A DNA stretch of 64,000 nt, taken from contig DATIWI010000179.1 of assembly GCA_035519475.1 (NCBI GenBank), positions 1 to 64,000 of the forward strand, written 5' to 3'. The notes below the pieces were generated by a model that saw nothing but the letters and a program-made list of their open reading frames with translations, was not told the DNA's origin and searched no databases. The stretch is from Fen-1467 sp035519475 (GTDB taxonomy: Bacteria; Verrucomicrobiota; Verrucomicrobiia; Opitutales; Opitutaceae). Made by a program: the position numbers and the translations under genes. Positions 8,363 through 16,835 of this stretch are shown piece by piece (position 1 is the first letter of the stretch; each line of letters begins with the position of its first letter).

Positions 8363-8842
8363 ATGCAGAACGAGTGCGTCTTTTCCCCCGACCGCCGGTA
8401 CCGCTACACGCTCGTCCACCGCTGGGACGAACTGCTGAATCCCGGCCGCGGCGTCGCGTGGATCTGCCTCAATCCGAGCACGGCGGATGAGCACCAACTC
8501 GATCCCACGCTGCGCCGCATCCGCGATTTTTCGGCGGCTTGGGGCTATGCGTTTTTCGTGATGCTCAACCTGTTCGCCTGGCGGGCCACCGACCCGGCGG
8601 CGATGAAGGCGGCGGCCGATCCGATCGGCCCCGACAATGATCGGTGGATCTCCCACTGGGACGCGCGCGTGGACCAGATCATGGTCGGCTGGGGCGAGCA
8701 TGGCGCCCACCTCGGCCGCGACCGGCAGGTGCTCGCACGCCTCGATCCCGGGAAAACCTTCTGCCTCGGACGCAACGCGAGCGGCCAGCCTCGCCACCCT
8801 CTCTACGTGGCCCGGCACACGCGACCCCGGTCCGTAGGCTGA
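8363..8842 (+). CDS. DUF1643 domain protein
   Basis: A 159-aa cytoplasmic protein with the DUF1643 signature: RYRYTLVHRWD, then WICLNPSTADE, then DPTLRRIRDFSAAWGY, followed by a stretch on GWGEHG and a Cys-containing CLGRNASGQPRHPLYV tail. The family's role is not established. The ATG at 8363 is preceded by GAGGAAGG at a 5-base spacing, one of the better ribosome binding sites in the region, which rules out the longer frame beginning at 8321. It follows the MFS gene by 48 bases on the same strand and may be co-transcribed. Confidence 0.8.
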   Translation: MQNECVFSPDRRYRYTLVHRWDELLNPGRGVAWICLNPSTADEHQLDPTLRRIRDFSAAWGYAFFVMLNLFAWRATDPAAMKAAADPIGPDNDRWISHWDARVDQIMVGWGEHGAHLGRDRQVLARLDPGKTFCLGRNASGQPRHPLYVARHTRPRSVG

Positions 8843-8968
8843 CTCCGGGTGGCCGGCGCCAAGCGAGGGCAAAATCCACGCGGGCGGCTTGCGGCGCAGG
8901 TGTTTCGACCCAGCTTTGGCGCTTCCCCTCTCATCTTGGTCCGAAAGATTTGAACCGGAGAACCCATC

Positions 8969-9919
8969 ATGGCTGAGAAAAAGATCATCGCGGTGACCGG
9001 CGCCACGGGCGCCCAGGGCGGCGGCCTCGTCCGCGCCATCCTGCAGGACGCCAGCGGCGGCTTCGCCGCGCGCGCCATCACAAGAGACGTGAATTCCGAC
9101 AAGGCCAAGGCGCTGGCCCAGCTCGGAGCCGAAGTCGTCGCCGCCGACATTGATGATGTCGAGAGCCTGAAGCGGGCATTCGGCGGTGCGTACGGCGCCT
9201 ACTGTGTCACGTTCTTCTGGGCTCACTTTTCCCCGGAAAAGGAATTGGCCGAGGCGAAGGCGATGGCGGAGGCGGCCCGGTACGTCGGTCTGCGGCACGT
9301 CATCTGGTCGAGCCTCGAGGACACCCGCCGATGGGTGCCGCTGAGCGACAGCCGCATGCCGACCCTGATGGGCAAATACAAAGTGCCGCATTTCGATGCC
9401 AAGGGCGAGGCCAACCAGGCCTTCACCGCGCTCAACCTGCCGGTGACCATTCTCCTCACCTCGTTCTATTGGGACAACTTCATCCACTTCGGCATGGGGC
9501 CCAAGACGGGGCCCGATGGCCGGCTCGCCATCACGTTTCCCATGGGCGATAAGAAGCTTCCCGGGATCGCGGCCGAGGACATCGGCCGCTGCGCATACGG
9601 CATCTTCAAGCGCAGCCGCGACTTTGCCGGCAAGACCGTGGGCATCGCCGGCGAGCATCTGACGGGAGCCCAGCTGGCCGCCGGCTTCTCCAGGGCGCTG
9701 GGCCAGGAGGTGCGCTATCAAGACGTGCCGCCCGAGGTCTATCGCGGCTTCGGTTTTCCCGGCGCCGAGGACCTCGGCAACATGTTCCAGTTCAAACGCG
9801 ATTTTGAGGAGTATTTCTGTGGGGCGCGGAGCATCGCCACGTCGCGGTCGCTGAACCCCGCCCTGCAAACCTTTGCCCACTGGCTCGATCAAAACAAGGG
9901 TCGCATTCCGACCGGCTGA
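8969..9919 (+). CDS. NmrA-like NAD(P)-binding protein
   Basis: A 316-aa Rossmann-fold protein of the NmrA/HSCARG group (atypical short-chain dehydrogenases). The dinucleotide loop is at residues 10-17 (TGATGAQGGG). It continues with a TRDxxSDKAKAL segment that would read the cofactor phosphate, and VIWSSLEDTRR in the place of the usual SDR active-site strand. NmrA-like proteins mostly sense NAD(P) redox state or reduce quinone-like substrates; which applies here is not visible. CGGAG lies 8 bases before the ATG. Confidence 0.8.
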   Translation: MAEKKIIAVTGATGAQGGGLVRAILQDASGGFAARAITRDVNSDKAKALAQLGAEVVAADIDDVESLKRAFGGAYGAYCVTFFWAHFSPEKELAEAKAMAEAARYVGLRHVIWSSLEDTRRWVPLSDSRMPTLMGKYKVPHFDAKGEANQAFTALNLPVTILLTSFYWDNFIHFGMGPKTGPDGRLAITFPMGDKKLPGIAAEDIGRCAYGIFKRSRDFAGKTVGIAGEHLTGAQLAAGFSRALGQEVRYQDVPPEVYRGFGFPGAEDLGNMFQFKRDFEEYFCGARSIATSRSLNPALQTFAHWLDQNKGRIPTG

Positions 9920-10025
9920 CAGCCTCCGGCCACCGGTCGGCCCGGCACAGCCGGCGCGCCGAGCGACGCCGGCCGAATCATGCTCGCCGAGCGACGGGGT
10001 TTGAACAAACCTTCCGTCATTCTCC

Positions 10026-10529
10026 ATGTCTTGGCCCCGGATGAGACGTCCCGCGCTGCTGCTGCCGGCTTTGTGGCTGGCCGGCTGTGCGACGCTGACC
10101 ACGCACGTCGAACCCAAGACTGACATCAGCCAGCTGAAGTATGTCTTTGTCGTCGAGAGCCTGAACGACAACCACAACCTCCACGACACGATTGTCAGGA
10201 ACCTCCAGGCCCGTGGCCTGCAGGCCGAGAGCGGCCCGCTCACGCTCATGCCGGTGAGCGCGAAGGCCTACCTCGTCTACGAGGATAACTGGGAATGGGA
10301 TTTCAAGAATTCGCTGATTTCCCTGACCATCACCCTGCGCGATGCCCGCACCGACCACCTGCTGGCCAATGCCAGCTATTTCCGGCCGACGGCATTCCTG
10401 AAGGCGCCCGAATTCATGGTGCAGACCGTTCTCGACGGGCTTTTCAAGCCCGGGACCAAGTCGACTCCGTCGCGCGGGATCAGCCCGACCCCCGCGGAAG
10501 CCGAAAGGCGCGGTGGGCGGGGATCGTGA
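10026..10529 (+). CDS. Predicted lipoprotein, unknown function
   Basis: A 167-aa protein with a type II signal peptide: basic MSWPRMRR, hydrophobic core, lipobox LAGC with the lipidated Cys at residue 20. The mature part has a repeated beta-alpha pattern (KYVFVVES, VRNLQARGLQAESG, ISLTITLRDARTDHLLANASY). This resembles the fold of small outer-membrane lipoproteins that bundle an anticodon-binding-like domain, but no named family was recognised. The C-terminal 25 residues are low complexity (Pro/Arg/Gly). Confidence 0.65.
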   Translation: MSWPRMRRPALLLPALWLAGCATLTTHVEPKTDISQLKYVFVVESLNDNHNLHDTIVRNLQARGLQAESGPLTLMPVSAKAYLVYEDNWEWDFKNSLISLTITLRDARTDHLLANASYFRPTAFLKAPEFMVQTVLDGLFKPGTKSTPSRGISPTPAEAERRGGRGS

Positions 10530-10711
10530 CGGCGAGTCGCGTCGGCGGGTGGCTCACGATCGGAGCCCTGCCCGGCCCGCCGCTCTCAAGTCGGATCCCG
10601 TGCGCCGCCGCGCCGGGTACTCCCAAACTGCAGGCTGGCGCGCCGGCGGGGCGGCGCGCACACTCTGGCCTCGATTGAGGCCCGGCTGATTCCCGTCCTT
10701 CCCGCTCCCCC

Positions 10712-11092
10712 ATGAAATTCGAGCATTTCGCGCTCAATGTTCCCGATCCGCGCGCCATGAGCCGCTGGTATGTCGCGCATCTGGGCCTGACCGTGGCCCG
10801 CCACCGCGAGGACCCGCCCTACACGCATTTCCTTGCCGATGAGACCGGCCGCGTGATCGTCGAGCTGTACGTCAACCCCAAAGCGCCCGTACCCGATTAT
10901 GCGGCGCAGCATCCCCTGGTGTTTCACGTCGCCTTGGTGGCCGCCGATGCGCGGGCCGAATGCCGGCGGCTGGAACAGGCGGGCGCCCGGCTTTTCCTCG
11001 AGGAACCGCAGCCCGACGGTTCGATGCTCATCATGATGCGGGATCCGTGGGGCGTGCCGATTCAGCTCTGCCAGCGGACCTGTCCGTTCTGA
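10712..11092 (+). CDS. VOC superfamily (glyoxalase/dioxygenase fold) protein
   Basis: A 126-aa protein with the two beta-alpha-beta-beta-beta modules of the vicinal oxygen chelate fold. The first strand FEHFALNVPDP supplies the first metal His (residue 5). A second module begins at HVALVAAD, and the terminal strand MRDPWGVPIQLCQR is typical of the family. VOC proteins include glyoxalases, extradiol dioxygenases and antibiotic-binding proteins; the substrate cannot be deduced. It ends only five bases before the start of the large LamG protein gene, which may share its transcript. Confidence 0.8.
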   Translation: MKFEHFALNVPDPRAMSRWYVAHLGLTVARHREDPPYTHFLADETGRVIVELYVNPKAPVPDYAAQHPLVFHVALVAADARAECRRLEQAGARLFLEEPQPDGSMLIMMRDPWGVPIQLCQRTCPF

Positions 11093-11097
11093 CCACC

Positions 11098-14000
11098 ATG
11101 GTCCCGTCTCCCCGCGCCGCCCGCCGCTGCGGATGGTTCCGCGGTATCTCCCTCGCCGCCGCCCTCGCCGTCCCGCTGCGCCCGGCGGCCGCGGTGCCGC
11201 CCGAGACCGGGCTGCTGTTCTCCGTCTCCGCCGATCACGGCACGACCGCGGATTTCTCCGCCGCCGGCACGCCGGCGCCGACCTTTGACCGTGCGGTGAA
11301 GATCATCGCCGACGGCGCCCGGGGTCCGGCGCTGCAGTGCGGCGACGTCCAGCTCCTCGCCTGGTCGGCGCCCGGCAACATCTATGCGCAGCGCGGGACG
11401 CTGTCGTTCTTCTGGCGTTCCCGCTACGCAGTGGGCCCGACGGCGTTTCCCCTCTTCCGCGTGGGCTACGGCGACCACTCGAGCTGGGACATGGTGTGGT
11501 TGCGCATCGACTACAACGGCCGCGGCTTTGACGCGTTCGTGACGGATGCCAGCCTCGCCCGCACGCGCGTGTCGGTGACCATGGAGCCCTTTCCCGCGCC
11601 CGCCCAATGGACGCACCTCGCGCTGGCGTGGGACGAGACGCGCGGCATCCGCTTCTACGTGAACGGGCGGCTCGCTGCGCAAAACCAAGCTCCCGCGAGG
11701 TACGATGCCGCCCTCGATCAGTTCGGGCCGCACTCCCGCATCATCAGTCCGTACAATGTCCAGAGCGACTATAATTTCGTGCGCGGCGGCGATATCGACG
11801 AGATCCGGATCTACGATCGCATGCTCGACGATGCAGATGTCGCCACCCTGGCCCGCGGCGACACCCCCGCCGATCGGTCTGCGCTGCCGCCCCGCGACCT
11901 CGCCGAACCGCGCTGGCGCGACGAATGGTGGCTGCGCTACGGCTGGAATCGTGCCGACGATCCACCGCCGTATTACTCCGGCCCGGCGCTCGCCGTTCGC
12001 AAAGTGGAGATTCACGACGCCTACGACCTGAAGCGCTGGTGGTGGAAGGCGTGCGACGGCATTCGCGAAACGACCTGGCCCGGAGTCTACAACCGGTCCC
12101 GCCTGCCGGGCCGCAACGACTATTTCCAGCTCCCGGACTGGGACTGCTACGTCCAATCGGGCAAATCCATTACCTTCGTCATGCCCGACGAGCCATGGAA
12201 TCACCTGGAGATTTCGGGGGCGGCGTGGGGTCGGATGGAACTGCTGCCAGCCGGCACGGCGGCGGAGTCAGCCAGCGACGCTCCGGCCGAACGGCTGCTC
12301 TTCGAACGCCCCGGAGGCCAGGAGAAGACCGTGCACGTGCTCCCGACGCCAATCACGGGTCGGATGATCCGCTTCACCAATGCCCAGCCGGAGGAGCCGA
12401 TCGGCGAGCTGGCGGCGTACCAGGTGGCCGGCGAACGCGAGCCGGCCGGCAGCCACAGGCTCGCGTATCGGCTCGGCTTCGGCAGCGCGGCGGAGCCCGG
12501 GGTCAAATCTCTGGGTCTGTTCATCTGGGGCCGATTTCCGGCGGACGAACGCCAGGTCCTTATCGCTCGACCGGACGGAACCTCCCTCGCCGTCTCGTCG
12601 CACCTAATCCCGGCCGGCCAGCACCTCCCCATCGTCCACGTCCTCATCCCCGACACCTGGGACCAATTGACCGACGGACTCGACGGCATCGCCATTGACC
12701 TGCCGGCGCTTGCCGTGAAGCCCACCCATGGCGCGTACGTCCCACTCAATGTCCAGGTGAAAGATCCCCTCTGGCCCGAGCGCAATATGTGCGATTTCAC
12801 CTGCAGTGTGAAGCCAGGTGAAACGAAGACCTTGTGGCTGGACCTCCGCGACCGTCTGCTGCCGGCCGGCCGGCCGCTCTATCTCACCGTCGCTTGCGCC
12901 AGCTCCCAGTTTCACGCGGACAGCCTGTTCGATGCCAGCGTGCGTCTGATCTTCAAGCCGCGTGAGGCCGCGCGCCCCGAGCACGAGCTCGACCGCTTCA
13001 CCCAGGCACGCGACAGCTACGCGATGCTCGTCGAGGAACATCCGCACAGCGTCAAGTTCAATCTGTGGAATCGCTTCGAGGGCGATCTCAAGGACCTGCT
13101 GCGCATCAATCCCGGCCACCTGCCCGGCCGCAACTACGCTGCGGCGGCCCTGGGTTGGCCGCGCCCGCCCCACCCGGAGGCGGGGCCGCCCCCCGGCGTG
13201 CCCCCGTGGGCCTTCCAACAGGTCGAACTGCTCGGCCGCGTGAAACGCTTTGTCAACTGGTACATCGATCACCGGCAGGTCGCCTACGGCGATTTTGGCG
13301 GCGGCATCTCCGACGACGTCGACCTGCTCAATCTCTGGCCCGGCGTGGCGCTCATGGGCTGCGAGACGGAGAAGCTCCGGCGTTCCCTGCACGCGCTGCT
13401 CGAGGCGGCGTTCACCAACGGCATGTTCACGAACGGTCTGCCCACCATCCAGACTGACGAGCTCCACAGTTACGAGGAGGGCATCGACTGTCTCAGCGCG
13501 AACCTGATTCTCGACTACGGTAACCCCCGGCAGATCGAGCGCGCGATGGCGACCGAGCGCGGCGTCGAAGGCATCACCGCGGTCAACGCCGCCGGCCACC
13601 GGCATATCCGCACGTCCTACTACAGCGGCACGAAGATGGCCACCGAGGATCCCTGGGGTTGGGCAAAAGCCTATTCCTATCTCGTGCTCCAGCCCGGACA
13701 GCTGCTGGTCGACTATAACGGCAGTCCCGCCGCGAAGAAGGTGCTTCTGGAACTCGCGGACGGCCTGCTGGCGCACCGCCGGCTGGGCGCGGACGGTCGT
13801 CCGCACCTGCCCTCGGCGATTCATTTCGTCGATGACCGGGAGGGCGACGCGACCCGCGGCTTCCTCCCGTGGCACGTGTTCTGGGGTGCTTGGCGGTGGA
13901 CCGGCGACCGCCGGTATCTCGATCCCCTCTTGGATGAAGGCACGTCCGGCCTGATGGCGGTCAACGCCAACGCGCTGGATTGGCTCGGCCTGCGCGCGGA

Positions 14001-14940
14001 ATTCGGTCCGCGCATCCTGGCCGGCGAGCGCGGCGGCCCGCTGGAGACCCGGCCGGAGGACGGCCGCGGCCGCGCCCCCGCCCATGCCTACCGCTATTCC
14101 GCCGACGGCCATTTCGTCTGGCAGCTCGCGGGCGACAAGCGCCAGTTGGAGCAGCTCTATGCCAGCGAGATCGCGGAGTGTGATCTCCTCGACTACATCA
14201 ACACGGAGGGCAGCCTCTGGATCGACCGCGTCGGCGTGCCCACCGCCGACCTGCAGCGTGCCCGCCTCGGCGGCGTGGCCCTGCTGCGCAACGCCCTCTA
14301 CCCCGGCCACGTGGTGAGTTGGCAGTTCGCCGCCCCCGCCAACGACCAGAGCGTGGCCATCCTGATCCCCGACGCCACCCCGACCGCCTTCAAGGTCATC
14401 GCCTGCAATCTCGAGACCGCGCCCGTTCGCGCGATCATGACCGGCTGGAACATCGAACCCGGCCGCTGGACGATCACGCAGGGCGTCGACACCGATGATG
14501 ACGACACCGCGGACCAAGCGCTGGCCACCCGCACCGCCGAATTCGAACGAACGCGCTCGCTCGAATTCACGCTGCCGCCCCGGGCGACGAGCGTCCTCAC
14601 CCTGCGGCTGACATCGCCGGGCACGCCCTATTGGCAGCGCCCCGATCTGGCCATTGGCCCCGACGATGTCGTCCGCGAAGGCGGCGCCGTGCGCATGACG
14701 GTCCATAATCTCGGGAGCGTGCCGGCGCGGGCCGCCACTGCCGTCGCGCGCGACTCCCGCGGCCAGCCTGTGGCCCGCGCCACCGTGCCGGCCCTCGAGG
14801 CGCCGGTCGACCTCCGGCCGCGCACCGTTCTCGTCACGCTCCCGCTGCCCGCCGGCGCCGATTCCGGCGGCTCGGTGGAAATCATCCCCGATCCCGCGCT
14901 GCCCGAGATCACCGCACTGAATAACACGGTGGGCTGGTAA
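11098..14940 (+). CDS. Large secreted LamG / barrel / CARDB multidomain protein
   Basis: A 1280-aa secreted protein of no named family, with a signal peptide at about 1-33. Residues 45-255 form a LamG/concanavalin-like domain (GTLSFFWRSRY, WTHLALAWDETRGIRFYVNGRL, DIDEIRIYDRML). A beta-rich middle (270-640) includes a discoidin-like patch around VQSGKSITFVMPDEPWNHLEI. Residues about 715-1010 are helical with many Trp, His and acidic residues (DDVDLLNLWPG, TDELHSYEEGIDC), suggesting an alpha/alpha-barrel such as in polysaccharide lyases or glycoside hydrolases. The C-terminus (1182-1280) is a CARDB-like beta domain (VRMTVHNLGSVPARAATA). Polysaccharide processing or binding is inferred from this domain set. 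Start: ATG at 11098, chosen because the signal peptide begins there. Confidence 0.7.
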   Translation: MVPSPRAARRCGWFRGISLAAALAVPLRPAAAVPPETGLLFSVSADHGTTADFSAAGTPAPTFDRAVKIIADGARGPALQCGDVQLLAWSAPGNIYAQRGTLSFFWRSRYAVGPTAFPLFRVGYGDHSSWDMVWLRIDYNGRGFDAFVTDASLARTRVSVTMEPFPAPAQWTHLALAWDETRGIRFYVNGRLAAQNQAPARYDAALDQFGPHSRIISPYNVQSDYNFVRGGDIDEIRIYDRMLDDADVATLARGDTPADRSALPPRDLAEPRWRDEWWLRYGWNRADDPPPYYSGPALAVRKVEIHDAYDLKRWWWKACDGIRETTWPGVYNRSRLPGRNDYFQLPDWDCYVQSGKSITFVMPDEPWNHLEISGAAWGRMELLPAGTAAESASDAPAERLLFERPGGQEKTVHVLPTPITGRMIRFTNAQPEEPIGELAAYQVAGEREPAGSHRLAYRLGFGSAAEPGVKSLGLFIWGRFPADERQVLIARPDGTSLAVSSHLIPAGQHLPIVHVLIPDTWDQLTDGLDGIAIDLPALAVKPTHGAYVPLNVQVKDPLWPERNMCDFTCSVKPGETKTLWLDLRDRLLPAGRPLYLTVACASSQFHADSLFDASVRLIFKPREAARPEHELDRFTQARDSYAMLVEEHPHSVKFNLWNRFEGDLKDLLRINPGHLPGRNYAAAALGWPRPPHPEAGPPPGVPPWAFQQVELLGRVKRFVNWYIDHRQVAYGDFGGGISDDVDLLNLWPGVALMGCETEKLRRSLHALLEAAFTNGMFTNGLPTIQTDELHSYEEGIDCLSANLILDYGNPRQIERAMATERGVEGITAVNAAGHRHIRTSYYSGTKMATEDPWGWAKAYSYLVLQPGQLLVDYNGSPAAKKVLLELADGLLAHRRLGADGRPHLPSAIHFVDDREGDATRGFLPWHVFWGAWRWTGDRRYLDPLLDEGTSGLMAVNANALDWLGLRAEFGPRILAGERGGPLETRPEDGRGRAPAHAYRYSADGHFVWQLAGDKRQLEQLYASEIAECDLLDYINTEGSLWIDRVGVPTADLQRARLGGVALLRNALYPGHVVSWQFAAPANDQSVAILIPDATPTAFKVIACNLETAPVRAIMTGWNIEPGRWTITQGVDTDDDDTADQALATRTAEFERTRSLEFTLPPRATSVLTLRLTSPGTPYWQRPDLAIGPDDVVREGGAVRMTVHNLGSVPARAATAVARDSRGQPVARATVPALEAPVDLRPRTVLVTLPLPAGADSGGSVEIIPDPALPEITALNNTVGW

Positions 14941-14959
14941 CGCGCGCGGGCGGGAGCAA

Positions 14960-15640
14960 TCACGGCCTCCGCTGCAGCGCCGCCGCGTCCAGCGCCGCCG
15001 GATGAATCCGCACCTCGCGCATGGCCCCCTTGAACCAGAAGACTTGGTTGAGCCTGACGCCGAGCGACGTCCGCCCCGGCTTCATCGGCACAAACACCAC
15101 CGCGCCGTCCAGCTCCCTCTCCCCGTTCACGTAGCTCGACATTCGCCGGCCGTCGTACCGCAGCGCGACCCAATGCCACGCGTCCGCCGGATGCAGTTTC
15201 GTGCGGTCCAGCAGGGCCAGGCCGTTTGGCCCCGAAAGGAGGAAGGTATCGAGGGCCCAGCGACCCGCCGGAGTCAGCCGGATCTCCAGCAGCGCGCGGC
15301 TGGCGGTATCGTCTTCCGCGTGGAAAAAACGCTGCGCTTCTCCGCCGCCTGCCGCGGGTTTGATCAGGATCTCGATGGTGAATTCCCTCAACCCCGCCAG
15401 GGGGTTCACCGCCAGAATCAGCCCGGCATCCACGCCGTTGAACCATACGGCGCTCTCGTCCGCCGCCACCCGCGGCGACCCGAGCACTTGCGGCGCACGG
15501 CCGCCGATCAACGCCAGCGTGTCCAACCTCCAAATCACCGGAAGCGCCGGCGGCGCCGCCTCGGGCGGAGCGGCCCCCGCCAGAGTGGCGATCGCCAGAC
15601 CCACCCCCAGCCGGCCCGCGTTCACCCAGGGAAGGCGCAT
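14960..15640 (-). CDS. Secreted LamG domain protein
   Basis: A 226-aa protein with a signal peptide (about 1-24) followed by a single LamG/concanavalin A-like jelly-roll. Family features are the repeated strand pattern FTIEILIKPA, WHWVALRYDGRRMSSYVNGE and MREVRIHPAALDAA. LamG_3-type domains bind sugars or proteins at the cell surface. It is convergent with the much larger LamG protein gene (19 bases between stops), so this is a small LamG locus. No catalytic residues are evident. Confidence 0.7.
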   Translation of the reverse strand: MRLPWVNAGRLGVGLAIATLAGAAPPEAAPPALPVIWRLDTLALIGGRAPQVLGSPRVAADESAVWFNGVDAGLILAVNPLAGLREFTIEILIKPAAGGGEAQRFFHAEDDTASRALLEIRLTPAGRWALDTFLLSGPNGLALLDRTKLHPADAWHWVALRYDGRRMSSYVNGERELDGAVVFVPMKPGRTSLGVRLNQVFWFKGAMREVRIHPAALDAAALQRRP

Positions 15641-15834
15641 GACCCGGCCAACAAGCCAGCAGCCGGCGGCCGAGTCAACTGAACCCGCAGGCGGACCTTC
15701 GCCGGCGGGGTTGGCCCCAGGCCGAAAGGCTGGGTGCCGGTGCCTTGCCGCGGAGCGTACGACGACGCCGCTACCGCCCGCAGTGCGCCATTGCGTTGCC
15801 GGAGTGGTCCCGTTTTGCTCGGGACCCTGCGCCC

Positions 15835-16779
15835 ATGAAGCCCGGCCTCCTCCGCACCGCCGCTCTCGTCGCCGGCATGGTTCTGGGCGCGCTGTTGCCG
15901 CAGGCCTATGCCGCGGCCTGGGCGATTCGCTGGCTCGTCATGGGGATGCTGTTCCTCGTGTTCCTGCAGACGGGCCTGTCGCACCGGGACATCCGCCGCA
16001 GCCACCTCGTCCTGCTGGCCGCGAATCTGGCGATCGGTCTGGCGGCGTGGGGTCTGGGCGGGCTGGTGGGCGGGCGCGAGGTGGCCCTGGCCGCGTTCTT
16101 TGCGGGAATTACGCCGACCGCCACGGCCGCGCCGGTCGTGATGAGCTTCCTGCGCGGGCGCGTGGAGTACGTGATCACCGCGTTTCTCCTGACGAACCTG
16201 GCCATCGCCGCCCTGTTGCCCGGCCTGCTTCCCGTTGTCCTGGGGCGGGCCACGCCGGACGCATTTGCCCAGGTGCTAGGCAGCATGGCGCTGGTCGTGT
16301 TTGGGCCGATGGGTCTCGCGTGGCTGCTGCGCACCGTGTGCGCGCGGGCGGCGGACTGGCCGCAGCATCTGCGCAACGTCTCGTTCGGCATGTGGGTGCT
16401 CGCACTCTTCCTCGTCACCGCCAACGGCTCGCATTTCCTGCGCAGCCAGGTCGACCTCTCGCTCCGCGCGCTGGCCCAGATCGCCCTCCTGACGGCGGCG
16501 ATCTGCGCGGCCAATTTCGCCCTCGGGCATGCGATCGGCGGGCGCGAGTTCCCGCGCGAGGCCAGCCAGTCGCTCGGACAGAAGAACACGTCGCTGACCA
16601 TCTACCTGGCCCTCGCCTACGCCAATCCGCTCGTGGCGCTCGGTCCGACCTGCTACGTGCTCTGGCACAACCTGTGGAACTCCTGGCAGCTGCACCAGAG
16701 CCGGCACCAGGATTCGGGCCCGCCCGGGATCGCCGCGATCGAAAAAGGCGAAACCTCGGGCCCGCGGTCGCGTCTGTGA
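15835..16779 (+). CDS. Bile acid:sodium symporter-like membrane protein
   Basis: A 314-aa integral membrane protein with about nine or ten hydrophobic segments, a usual length for the BASS (SBF/NTCP) fold. Supporting features are the Pro-Thr-rich FFAGITPTATAAPVVMSFLRG in the discontinuous crossover helix (residues about 87-107) and LGQKNTSLTIYLALAYANP near the end, which corresponds to the second sodium-site helix. It would take up an organic anion with sodium; the substrate is unknown. The start at MKPGLLRT (15835) fits the first membrane helix; a longer frame from 15745 is Arg-rich and unlikely. Confidence 0.75.
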   Translation: MKPGLLRTAALVAGMVLGALLPQAYAAAWAIRWLVMGMLFLVFLQTGLSHRDIRRSHLVLLAANLAIGLAAWGLGGLVGGREVALAAFFAGITPTATAAPVVMSFLRGRVEYVITAFLLTNLAIAALLPGLLPVVLGRATPDAFAQVLGSMALVVFGPMGLAWLLRTVCARAADWPQHLRNVSFGMWVLALFLVTANGSHFLRSQVDLSLRALAQIALLTAAICAANFALGHAIGGREFPREASQSLGQKNTSLTIYLALAYANPLVALGPTCYVLWHNLWNSWQLHQSRHQDSGPPGIAAIEKGETSGPRSRL

Positions 16780-16835
16780 GAGCTGGCGGCTGTCGCGCCT
16801 GTGCCGCCGAGCCCGATCCCTGCCGTCCTTCTTCC

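Noticed and set aside
6461..10249. Very long open frame (over 1200 codons) on the minus strand
   Set aside because: It lies antisense to five well-supported genes (YceH, MFS, DUF1643, NmrA-like, lipoprotein). The translation is Arg/Ala/Gly/His-rich with no domains; such frames arise from strong GC bias.
12604..14706. Long minus-strand open frame opposite the large LamG protein
   Set aside because: Same reason: antisense, Gly/Ala/Val/Glu/Arg-rich, no motif.
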